Source: a virus
Length of the DNA stretch: 64,000 nt
Virus record (IMG/VR): IMGVR_UViG_3300029787_000023
Coordinates: 1 to 64,000 of that record
Reading direction: 5' to 3' (one strand)
Under the pieces are notes generated by a model. That model worked only from the letters and a program-made list of their open reading frames with translations. It did no database searches and had not been told where the DNA came from. Positions within the stretch are counted from its first letter, which is position 1, and the number at the start of each line of letters is the position of its first letter. The position numbers and the translations under genes are program-made. This document shows positions 49,097 through 57,006 of this stretch, piece by piece.

Positions 49097-51856
49097 ATGT
49101 TGCAACCTCTTGAAAAGCGATACGACCCACAAAGTTGTGGCGCTCGATGCGACATTTGCCCTCTCAGGAAGAATGGTGAACTATCGGATGACGAATGGTC
49201 ACCAGTCCCTCCTGAGATACACAACGGAGCCACGACACTTGCTGTGACGGAAGCTCCCGGTCTTGAGGAGGTCGGAAGAGGCCGACCCCTCATAGGCCGT
49301 TCTGGTAGAGAGTGGGGCAATGCTCTACTCGCTATCGCTAAGAAGCGGCCAGACATCGATCTAACAAACGTCATTCTCTGCAGACCCCCAGGTCAACCAT
49401 CTGGTGCGTGGACTCGCATGGAGAAGAAGCTTGATCAAATCAACAGACGGAGAAGCAAGGAGGGTAAAGACCCTCTACCTCACCCGGCTACATGCTGCCG
49501 ACCTCGTCTGCTGAACACAGCGTCCAGGTACCGTCACATCATCACTTTAGGTAAGACAGCGACACAAGCCCTGACAGGCACAAGCGCATCGATTCATGCG
49601 TCTCGAGGCGGCCCTGTATGGGTAGACGAGGAGTGGCGTATGGTGCCCAACAGAGGCGCCCACATGATCATGCCTACGCTGCATCCATCATTTGTCGTGC
49701 GCTCTCCCAGCTGGAGAAGCGTTCTTCATTCAGACTTAGCGAAGGGGTTTCGTTGGTTTGAGAATCGGCTGCGGTGGACTGACCCCGACATCTTATGGAG
49801 ACCTACCCCTGATGAGCTTGTAGCGTGGTTGAGCCAAGCCGCGCCCTTTTGGTCATACGACGTCGAGACCGACGGCAAAGATGCTCTGGCCTGCCGATTA
49901 CGCACCATAGCCATCGCCACACCTGACCTCGACAAGATGGGCAAGGCAGCACGGGCAGAGATCTCAACAGTCTCCCAAGCAGTAGGCATCAGCATCCTGT
50001 CGGCAGATGGCGGAACAAAGTTCTACTCGCAAGAAGACGAAGACGCGATCAAGCAGATACTCATGACTGCAATGACCGATGGTCGCGTATGGGTTGGACA
50101 CAATGCCGGGTTCTTCGACCGCTTAGTCATAGAGCGTTGGCTTGGTATTGCTCCAGCTCCTTTGGTAGACACACTCTTCCCCACACGCTTTCGCGCACCA
50201 GACCTGCCCAAAGGACTGAAGACGATCGGCTCCATCCTCACAGATGTAGAGCGCTGGGAGACGTCAGAGAAGGGCGTCAAGATCGCAACAGGTGCAACAG
50301 ATGACGATGAGCTGTTGCGCTACAACATCGTCGACGCAGTGGTCAATGCTCGAATCGTTGTACCGCTCATTGATGCGTCATCGAATGCAGGCGCCTTCCG
50401 ACCTCTCAACCAAGAGTTCAAGCCGCGAGGATGGGGCGAGGGTAAGCCTTGGAATCTGTTCGAGGTAGACCACAAGACTCAAGAGATGTGCCTTGAGATG
50501 CACCGCAACGGTGTGTGGGTGGATCAAAAGATTCGTATGGGTCTCGAAGTCGAATACACCGTCAGTATCGACAAGAGACGAAAGAAGCTGGACGAGATGG
50601 CTCGAAGCATCGGGCTGAAGAAGCTGGACATGAAGTCAGTCAACGATGACGGCTTCAACCCAGGATCTGCAGATCAGATACGCAATCTCTTCTACAACAA
50701 GTGGAAGCTGTCGATTCCACCACACATGGAGTCTCGCGACTTCTTCACCGAGTCAGGACTACCCGGCACCGGCGATGCGGTACTTCGAGGTCATCTGTCC
50801 AACCCTGGTCTGTCGGCCGCGCAGAAAGCGTTTATCTACGAGCTGAGACTATACCGTCGAGAGAAGAACAAGATACTCGGTACAGTCCTTCTGCCTATGC
50901 AGAGAAGAGACGTCGACCCCAAGAAAGGTCTTGTATGGCAAGACGGTCGTGTTCGAAGCAACTGGAACGCACACACCACCAGTGTCGGACGCCTGAGCTC
51001 AAGCGGCCCCAACCTACAGAACATCGGTAACCGTAAGGGACAAGGCAGACTCAAGAGCATCTTCGCTGCACCACCAGGCCGCGCCTACATCGGGGCTGAC
51101 CTCGATCAAGCCCATCTTCGAATCACCGCAAGCTTCTGGCAGATCCCTCGTCTACTTGAGTGCTTCGTAGAGAACAAGGACCCACACAACCTGCTGGCCT
51201 ATGACATCTTCGGCAGCAAGTTCAAGCATGCCGATGGTTGGGGGCCTGATGGGTTCAGCCTTCTCAAGAAGCCGATAGGCGGGCAGGCCAAAGCCATGCG
51301 AGACGTCATGAAGACGTTCCGCTATGCATCTATCTACTGGGCCGACCCCAGTACAGTTTGGCAGGTCCTAACGTCAACAGAGACAAACGACGGCAAGCTG
51401 CCCTACTTGGACATCGAGCCCAGAGAAGTCAGGCACTTTCACCAGCAGTGGTTGGAAGCTGAGCCTGAGTGGATGGACGCTTGGGGTCGAATGCTCGAGA
51501 TTTACCGCGAACAAGGCTATATGGAAGAACCTGTCCTGGGTCGGCGATCCGGGAATTTGTCTGATGGAAAGAAAAATGAAGTCGTCAACTTCCCTGTGCT
51601 GGCCGCTGAAAGTTCACTCATGCGGCTGGCAGAACAAGAAATTATCTCTGCGTTCCCTTTCGGGTTCGCTGGCCCAGGAACAGGTCTTATCCACCAGTGT
51701 CACGACAGCGTCTGCATCGAAGTCCCTGATGAGGGGGAAGAGCAGCTGGAGAAGTGGAGACAGCAAGTTGAAGAGTGTATGACCCTGACCATACCTGGCT
51801 GGGAAGTTGTACTCACATCAGAAGCCGATATAGGCAAAAACTTAAAGGAGGTCTAA
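49097..51856 (+). CDS. Uracil-DNA glycosylase fused to DNA polymerase I, 919 aa
   Basis: Start chosen at 49097 because AGGAG lies four bases upstream. The frame extends to 49073. Residues 1-225 form a family-4-like uracil glycosylase: cluster cysteines C14, C18, C21, then C95 and C133/C134; TEAPGLEE (51-58), RPLIGRSG, and LHPSFV (195-200). A 3'-5' exonuclease follows with DVET (255-258), HNAGFFD (335-341) and D413. The polymerase has TSVGRLSSSGPNLQNI (628-643), motif A GADLDQAHLRI (D668), motif B around RDVMKTFRYASIYW, and motif C HDS (869-871), where most family A enzymes have HDE. It is the phage replicase. The fusion could couple uracil surveillance to synthesis. Confidence 0.9.
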   Translation: MLQPLEKRYDPQSCGARCDICPLRKNGELSDDEWSPVPPEIHNGATTLAVTEAPGLEEVGRGRPLIGRSGREWGNALLAIAKKRPDIDLTNVILCRPPGQPSGAWTRMEKKLDQINRRRSKEGKDPLPHPATCCRPRLLNTASRYRHIITLGKTATQALTGTSASIHASRGGPVWVDEEWRMVPNRGAHMIMPTLHPSFVVRSPSWRSVLHSDLAKGFRWFENRLRWTDPDILWRPTPDELVAWLSQAAPFWSYDVETDGKDALACRLRTIAIATPDLDKMGKAARAEISTVSQAVGISILSADGGTKFYSQEDEDAIKQILMTAMTDGRVWVGHNAGFFDRLVIERWLGIAPAPLVDTLFPTRFRAPDLPKGLKTIGSILTDVERWETSEKGVKIATGATDDDELLRYNIVDAVVNARIVVPLIDASSNAGAFRPLNQEFKPRGWGEGKPWNLFEVDHKTQEMCLEMHRNGVWVDQKIRMGLEVEYTVSIDKRRKKLDEMARSIGLKKLDMKSVNDDGFNPGSADQIRNLFYNKWKLSIPPHMESRDFFTESGLPGTGDAVLRGHLSNPGLSAAQKAFIYELRLYRREKNKILGTVLLPMQRRDVDPKKGLVWQDGRVRSNWNAHTTSVGRLSSSGPNLQNIGNRKGQGRLKSIFAAPPGRAYIGADLDQAHLRITASFWQIPRLLECFVENKDPHNLLAYDIFGSKFKHADGWGPDGFSLLKKPIGGQAKAMRDVMKTFRYASIYWADPSTVWQVLTSTETNDGKLPYLDIEPREVRHFHQQWLEAEPEWMDAWGRMLEIYREQGYMEEPVLGRRSGNLSDGKKNEVVNFPVLAAESSLMRLAEQEIISAFPFGFAGPGTGLIHQCHDSVCIEVPDEGEEQLEKWRQQVEECMTLTIPGWEVVLTSEADIGKNLKEV

Positions 51857-52281
51857 TGCAGGCCGCGAAATGGTTCTTGGCGCATAGCCGACAAGATGAC
51901 GTGTCTGACATCGCTGAATGGTCACAGACTTTACTGGGTCAGCTAAACCTACCTGACTGGAGTGTGGAAGTCATACCCGGCAGAGACGACTTTCAGTCTC
52001 GTGCTTCAGCTCTTGGAGGCTGGAAAGCATGGTGCAATGACGTACCTCACGGTTGCAACTATGATGGCTCACCTATGTTTCATGGCGTAGTGGTGCCTTT
52101 AGACATCGAAGCTGAGACGCCGGTTGTAGGTCGCGCCACCGCGTCGATCATACAAGGATTCCTTGAAGAGCATAAACATGTGTTTGCTTGGTGCCCTGGT
52201 ACACACCGGTTTAAACAAATCACTGCGCTGGAAGACACCAACGTTGACAACTGGAAAGGCTGGTCGGCGGTCATTTTTTGA
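51856..52281 (+). CDS. Hypothetical 141-aa replication-module protein
   Basis: Start at 51856, with AAAGGAGG upstream. The ATG overlaps the polymerase stop. It begins MQAAKWFLAHSRQDDVSDIA and carries WCNDVPHGCNYDGSPMFHGV, with two Cys and His residues that could bind metal. It ends WKGWSAVIF. No family was recognised. Coupling to the polymerase gene suggests a replication accessory role. A sigma70-type promoter follows directly. Confidence 0.55.
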   Translation: MQAAKWFLAHSRQDDVSDIAEWSQTLLGQLNLPDWSVEVIPGRDDFQSRASALGGWKAWCNDVPHGCNYDGSPMFHGVVVPLDIEAETPVVGRATASIIQGFLEEHKHVFAWCPGTHRFKQITALEDTNVDNWKGWSAVIF

Positions 52282-52283
52282 CC

Positions 52284-52312
52284 TTGACCGCTAAATGTAG
52301 GGTAGTTATTAT
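52284..52312 (+). promoter_or_regulatory. Sigma70-type promoter
   Basis: TTGACC (52284-52289), 17 bases, TATTAT (52307-52312). Each box has one mismatch to consensus, at ideal spacing. It lies in the 66-base gap before the SMC-like gene and probably drives it. Confidence 0.75.
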
Positions 52313-52347
52313 ACCGCCACGGAAACCCTGAACCCGTAGGAGAAACC

Positions 52348-54105
52348 ATGAAACAGGAAAAGCCCTGGATTAAAAAGATCGAGAGCAACGTCAAGAGTCC
52401 GACCGGCGACATATGGAATGTCGAGATCGGCAAGCACACGCTTCTCGTTGGATCAAACACATCACACAAGAGCGCTGTCACTCAGTCTCTTGAGCTCGCA
52501 CTAAGTGCGGCTGCAGACGACATCGTTAATCGCAACGAAGTCAAGGACGGTGCGCTTCTCATGAGCCTGTCGCCCAGCGACTATCTTGAGTGTACGGCCG
52601 TCATCAACGACGGTACCGAGGCGTACTACCGACTCGAGTCAGAGAAGGGCAAGGTCGGCCGCCCCAAGCATGACACTGAAGTTGACTGCAGTATGTCTCT
52701 GCCTCTACGTCTCGTACGCAAAGCGCTTGCTGGTAGCTCAACTACTGCACGCAAGTCCTTTGTTCTGTGGGCCGCACAGAACGCAGACCGAGAGGATGTG
52801 CTTGCGCAGATACCTGCTAACTATCATGCACGCTATGAAGATCTGGCCGAGCACATCGGGCGCAACCTGTCTGAGATCGAGACCTTGATCGCGGTCACCG
52901 ACTACACAAGCAAGTCTCAAAGAGACAGCGCCAAAGAGGTCAAGGGTGCCGAAGCTGTCTTCGACAAGCTGCGCGGCGATCTGGACGAGCGCCCCTCCGA
53001 CACTGAGATGTACCACTTCTCCGAGGAGGTCAAGCGTCTGCAAGCGTTACTGGTCGCGTCCGCGGCCGGTCCGACAGACCCCAACCTCAAGCGCATTCAA
53101 GCGAACAAGTACGTGCTGGACTGGGCTGTTGAAGAAGACATGAGCAGCTGCCCCAGCTGCAGTAGCGAAGTCGGGCACAGTCACTTGGTTGCGTGCGCTG
53201 ACTATTACGGTAACGCAGAGCGAGGCACGATCGCACAACTCGAGGCCGAGTCTACGCAGTCGTCTGACATGGAAGCCATCAAGCATCAGCTGAATGTGGC
53301 TGAGTCCAAGCTGTCGATGATGATCGCTGCTGCAGGCAAGTGGGACACAGTCATGCAAGCCAAGGAGACTGCACTGTCCATGAAGCAGCAGGTCGAGAGG
53401 TACAAGGAGATGAAGAAGATCTGCGAAGATGCAGTGGGTCATCTTGTCCGCGTATTCGGTAAGACCTTCTCAGATGGCGTCAGTCGCTTCCTGCCTGATG
53501 GCTGGGACTTCGGTATCGAACTCGAGGATCAAGGCCGTGATGTGTTCCGCATGGGCCTCAGAAGAAACGACAAGCTGTGCTGCGCTTTGTCAGGTGCCGA
53601 GTGGGCTGCAGTCACAACTGCGATTGCTATGCAGATGTCTACGCCAAGTGACGCACCTTCTGTGTTGATCCCTGAGGATCGTGCCTGGGATGGCTCGACC
53701 CTGTCTGCTGTGATGCGGGCATTCTCCAAGTACGACGGTCAGGTTCTCATGGCGAGCACCATTCGCCCCAAGGGTCGCAGCCCGAAGAACTGGACCATCA
53801 TCGACATGGACAAGTGGTTGGAGGAGCAGATCGAGGGAAAGCCTGAAGAGGAAGAGCTGGAGTTGGGGCAAGCTCCGTCTGAGTTCGTTCCGCGCACCAA
53901 CGTGACGAGTACCTACGCGATTCGAGTCTTACACGGACTCGGATATTTGGACGAGCAGATCAATGCGATGCAGGCCGAAGCTGCTGCAAAGATCATTAGC
54001 GGGGGGCATTTAGCCTCTTGCACTGAAATCTTAGCTGACGGAAACTTCCAAGTAATCGAAGCCGGTAACTTGGTGCCGCTTCCAAAGGCTACTCAGTTCA
54101 AATGA
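52348..54105 (+). CDS. SMC/Rad50-like ATPase, 585 aa
   Basis: Walker A-like GSNTSHKSA (residues 35-43) has His in place of the usual Gly before the lysine. A signature-like ALSGAEW and a Walker B-like SVLIPEDRAWDG lie in the C-terminal half. Between them is a charged coiled coil with a CPSC pair (about residues 269-272) that resembles a zinc hook. The order (N-terminal ATPase half, coiled coil with hook, C-terminal half) is that of SbcC/Rad50 proteins in reduced form. It probably acts in DNA end processing with the Cas4-like nuclease. Its stop overlaps the next start. Confidence 0.7.
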   Translation: MKQEKPWIKKIESNVKSPTGDIWNVEIGKHTLLVGSNTSHKSAVTQSLELALSAAADDIVNRNEVKDGALLMSLSPSDYLECTAVINDGTEAYYRLESEKGKVGRPKHDTEVDCSMSLPLRLVRKALAGSSTTARKSFVLWAAQNADREDVLAQIPANYHARYEDLAEHIGRNLSEIETLIAVTDYTSKSQRDSAKEVKGAEAVFDKLRGDLDERPSDTEMYHFSEEVKRLQALLVASAAGPTDPNLKRIQANKYVLDWAVEEDMSSCPSCSSEVGHSHLVACADYYGNAERGTIAQLEAESTQSSDMEAIKHQLNVAESKLSMMIAAAGKWDTVMQAKETALSMKQQVERYKEMKKICEDAVGHLVRVFGKTFSDGVSRFLPDGWDFGIELEDQGRDVFRMGLRRNDKLCCALSGAEWAAVTTAIAMQMSTPSDAPSVLIPEDRAWDGSTLSAVMRAFSKYDGQVLMASTIRPKGRSPKNWTIIDMDKWLEEQIEGKPEEEELELGQAPSEFVPRTNVTSTYAIRVLHGLGYLDEQINAMQAEAAAKIISGGHLASCTEILADGNFQVIEAGNLVPLPKATQFK

Positions 54106-54323
54106 AATGTCCTCGCTGCGACAGCAAGACCCGTGTGACTTCCAGCCGGACGGCGTTTACGCCACAAGGTTGTAAGTCGGCGGGTTTGGCTAAGCGAGCC
54201 GTATCATGGTTTACTGAAGACTGGGTGTCTCGCGTGCGCTGTTGCACCAAATGCAACTGGAGAGACTACACAGTTGAGATATGTATAGACGACTTGAAGT
54301 CAGGCTGGAAGCGCAAAGCTTGA
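54102..54323 (+). CDS. Zinc-ribbon protein, 73 aa
   Basis: CPRC near the N-terminus and CCTKCNWRDYTVEI near residue 48 form a zinc ribbon like the N-terminal part of NrdR or of phage Ogr-type activators. The rest is short and basic (DLKSGWKRKA). It may bind DNA or RNA and regulate later genes. It overlaps the SMC-like stop (ATGA). Confidence 0.6.
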   Translation: MKCPRCDSKTRVTSSRTAFTPQGCKSAGLAKRAVSWFTEDWVSRVRCCTKCNWRDYTVEICIDDLKSGWKRKA

Positions 54324-54349
54324 CACGTACCCTGCAACCTCGATAGATT
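54320..54349 (+). promoter_or_regulatory. Putative sigma70 promoter with consensus -35 box
   Basis: TTGACA (54320-54325) overlaps the stop of the zinc-ribbon gene. A weak -10 box, TAGATT (54344-54349), follows at 18 bases. It stands upstream of a terminator-like hairpin and the DUF927 gene. Confidence 0.4.
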
Positions 54350-54394
54350 GGGTGAAGCCATGCTGCATCTCCTATCGGTTTGGCTCAGGGTTTA

Positions 54395-54430
54395 GGCGTC
54401 GTCCGTCTGCTTAGTCGGGCGGCGTCTTTT
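54395..54430 (+). terminator. Intrinsic terminator or attenuator in the DUF927 leader
   Basis: GGCGTCGTCCG (54395-54405) pairs with CGGGCGGCGTC (54416-54426) through 11 pairs including G-T pairs, followed by TTTT. It lies about 45 bases after a candidate promoter and 44 bases before the next start. It could end upstream transcripts or attenuate the downstream gene. Confidence 0.6.
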
Positions 54431-54473
54431 GCTTACGGGATATGAACAATGCTGACCACATCGGAGATGGACA

Positions 54474-56537
54474 ATGACAGTCATGGGAGTGACACAAGAA
54501 ACTAACGACATTTTGAGCGGCCTCCTTGAAGCGGTGAAGAGTGCGGACAATGATGCCAAGAAGCAAGCATGGGCAGGCGTGCAAGACCCTGACGTGCTCG
54601 ACGCACTGGCAGACGAATGGAAGAAAGACAGTGAGCGTATCAGCACCATGCTGTCTACGATCGAGTCTGTACCGGGCCAAGTAAACAAGGCAAGGAACCT
54701 TCGCTCTGCAATCAAGCGTCTCGCAGACGAGCGCATGCAGAAGATCATCGAGTCTCAAGTGACTATGATGGAGCAGGAGCTCTTGGCTCTCTGTACGATG
54801 AGCGCGGCTCTCGGAGCCAGTTCTCCTCCAGCTACCGTCATCGAGAAGTCGGTGCTCGATATGCTGCGCGTACCGAGAGGCTATGAGATCGACGTCTCTG
54901 GCGTATACAAGCTGAGCGCAGGAATGGACGGAGACATCAGCAGAAGTCGAGTGGCTCCAGCTCCTATCTTTATATCGGGCCGGACCATCGATGTGCTCAC
55001 CGGAGAAGCGAAGCGACAGGTTGTCTGGCGCGGCCCCGCCGGATGGTGCTCCAGAGTGATCGACCGCCGGACGATCTTAGACACCTCGCGGATCATGGCA
55101 CTGGCAGACCTCGAAGCGCCGGTCAGCAGCAACCACATCTCACAGGTTGTCTCCTACCTTGCTGACTTCGAAGCGGAAAACAACCACCGCTTCCCTGCGG
55201 TACAGTCGGCGTCCCGCATGGGGTGGCTACCAGATGGCGGTTTCCTTTTACCGGACAAACACTATACGACAGATCAAAAGCCATCTTCGTTCGCGTTGAC
55301 CGCACCTCCAGGACTGGAGACCATCTCGCAAGGATGGAAGAGCAAGGGTTCTTGGTCCGAGTGGAAAGTCGCGATCGAGAACGTACTCGAGTATCCGTAC
55401 ATGATGATCGCCATCTATGCTTCAGCCGCAGCCCCCATCCTCGAAGTACTGAAGCTACCCGGCTTCGTCGTGGACTTCAGCGGTGAGACTTCGGGCGGTA
55501 AGACTACGGCGCTTCGATTGGCTGCGTCTGTGTGGGGTAAGCCTTCTGACAGCTACCCCACGGCTATGTACAGCTGGGATGCCACCAAGGTCTGGATCGA
55601 GCGTACTACCGGATACCTGCACAGCCTGCCCCTCATCCTCGACGAGACCAAGCGAGTTCGTCACCCCCGGATGATCCGTGACGTCATCTACGACTTCTGC
55701 CAAGGTCAGGGTCGCGGTCGAGGTAACCCGGATGGCACGCGTCGTATCGAGTCTTGGCGCACCGTGCTCATCAGTTCTGGAGAAGGTGCTGCGACCTCGT
55801 TCAGCCAAGACGCAGGTACGCGAGCTCGGGTTCTCAGCCTCAAGGGCAAGCCTTTGGGAGATGATCCCAGAGCAGGCGGCAAGATGAGTGAGAACTTGCA
55901 GGTCGACCTGGCAGGCACCTATGGTCACCTGGGTCGGCGCATCATCGAATACTTGGTCGGCAACCAAAAGAGCCATGACCGCATTCGTGAGATCTTCCGC
56001 AACTCGAGAGATGGTTACGCGGCTATCGCTAAGACTGCTGTGGCTCGACGTCACGCGGCTCACTTGGCTGCACTCGACGTCGCAGCTACTATCGTCCATC
56101 AGATGGGTATACCCAAGCCTGTAGAAGATCCCTTCGCGCACTTGATCGAGAGTGCCTTCGCTGCAGGAGAAGACGCAGACAGGCCACTGTCAGCCATGCA
56201 GGACTTAGTCAGCTGGTGTGCCGCCAACCAAGCACGATTCTATGGTCGACATGATACGTCTTCGATGGGCATCGCTCGGGTACCGCACTCGGGATGGGGT
56301 GGAAGCTGGAGCGGCAAAGACGACTGGGACTACATCGCAGTCACAGCACTGACTATCCGAGAAGTACTCAAGGAGCTGGGCTACCACCCAGAAGAACTCC
56401 TCACTCGATGGGACGAGCGTGAGTGGTTGTACCGTGGCCGCGGTCGAAACAGGACTCGAGTGGTGCGCGTGGATGGTGTATCGATTCGTTGCTACTGCAT
56501 CAAGAGAAGCACTGCAGACCTGGCATTGGAAGACTGA
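54474..56537 (+). CDS. DUF927-type replicative helicase, 687 aa
   Basis: The DUF927 fold is seen in phage and plasmid replication helicases. Walker A is GETSGGKTT (residues 337-345), preceded by a hydrophobic strand (LPGFVVDFS). Walker B is LPLILDET (about 385-391), followed by RVRHPRMIRDVIYDFCQGQG and sensor-like VLISSGEG. The N-terminal 330 residues include a charged coil and a beta-rich domain with SRMGWLPDGGFLLPD, common upstream of the ATPase. There is no separate primase motif. GGAGA lies before the start at 54474. Confidence 0.8.
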   Translation: MTVMGVTQETNDILSGLLEAVKSADNDAKKQAWAGVQDPDVLDALADEWKKDSERISTMLSTIESVPGQVNKARNLRSAIKRLADERMQKIIESQVTMMEQELLALCTMSAALGASSPPATVIEKSVLDMLRVPRGYEIDVSGVYKLSAGMDGDISRSRVAPAPIFISGRTIDVLTGEAKRQVVWRGPAGWCSRVIDRRTILDTSRIMALADLEAPVSSNHISQVVSYLADFEAENNHRFPAVQSASRMGWLPDGGFLLPDKHYTTDQKPSSFALTAPPGLETISQGWKSKGSWSEWKVAIENVLEYPYMMIAIYASAAAPILEVLKLPGFVVDFSGETSGGKTTALRLAASVWGKPSDSYPTAMYSWDATKVWIERTTGYLHSLPLILDETKRVRHPRMIRDVIYDFCQGQGRGRGNPDGTRRIESWRTVLISSGEGAATSFSQDAGTRARVLSLKGKPLGDDPRAGGKMSENLQVDLAGTYGHLGRRIIEYLVGNQKSHDRIREIFRNSRDGYAAIAKTAVARRHAAHLAALDVAATIVHQMGIPKPVEDPFAHLIESAFAAGEDADRPLSAMQDLVSWCAANQARFYGRHDTSSMGIARVPHSGWGGSWSGKDDWDYIAVTALTIREVLKELGYHPEELLTRWDEREWLYRGRGRNRTRVVRVDGVSIRCYCIKRSTADLALED

Positions 56538-56818
56538 TGGCAGACCCCCAGGAGATACTCGAGTGGATCGGTCAGATCGAGTGCGATGCGCTCCGTCTTG
56601 AGCCTGCAGAGTTCTACGATCCATTCATCCTGGGTGTGGCCTATCGATGTCATACAGGACCGCTACTGGTCTATGACATGCCTGCGATACTCGAGGCCCA
56701 TGTCAAAGAAGGCATGACCTACACAGAGGCAGAGGAGTACTTCAACTTCAACACACTGGGCGCATGGGTCGGAGAAGGCACACCTATATTCCTTGACACC
56801 TCACCCGGAGACAGCTGA
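56537..56818 (+). CDS. Conserved 93-aa protein next to modification genes
   Basis: Start at 56537, overlapping the helicase stop (TGATG). The earlier frame lies inside that gene. It begins MADPQEILEWIGQIECDALR. It contains FYDPFILGVAYRCHTGPLLV and EAEEYFNFNTLGAWVGEGTP, which I recall from small phage proteins without known function. Its stop touches the zinc-ribbon gene start. Tight coupling suggests a shared role in replication or modification. Confidence 0.55.
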   Translation: MADPQEILEWIGQIECDALRLEPAEFYDPFILGVAYRCHTGPLLVYDMPAILEAHVKEGMTYTEAEEYFNFNTLGAWVGEGTPIFLDTSPGDS

Positions 56819-57006
56819 TGCCGATCTACGAGTACCAGTGCCCCGTCTGTAAGAAGAAGCGAGAGATGCTTCAACGCATGAGCGACGCAAAGGCTCCTGT
56901 GTGTGAGCCCTGCGCCAAGAAGATGACGCGGCTGATCTCAAGCACCAGCTTCTCTCTGAAGGGCGACGGTTGGTACAAGGACGGCTACGGGCTCAGGAGC
57001 GAATGA
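56818..57006 (+). CDS. FmdB-like zinc-ribbon protein, 62 aa
   Basis: Starts MPIYEYQCPVCKKKREMLQR, the hallmark of FmdB/Zinc_ribbon_8 proteins. CPVC and CEPC supply the zinc ligands. The end reads SFSLKGDGWYKDGYGLR, a C-terminal pattern also seen in FmdB proteins. In phages such proteins often sit beside 7-deazaguanine genes, as here before DpdA. The precise role is unknown. It overlaps the DpdA start by four bases. Confidence 0.75.
   Translation: MPIYEYQCPVCKKKREMLQRMSDAKAPVCEPCAKKMTRLISSTSFSLKGDGWYKDGYGLRSE

Noticed and set aside
55455-56141. Leftward 228-residue frame in the DUF927 helicase
   Set aside because: Antisense shadow; the helicase motifs are on the plus strand.
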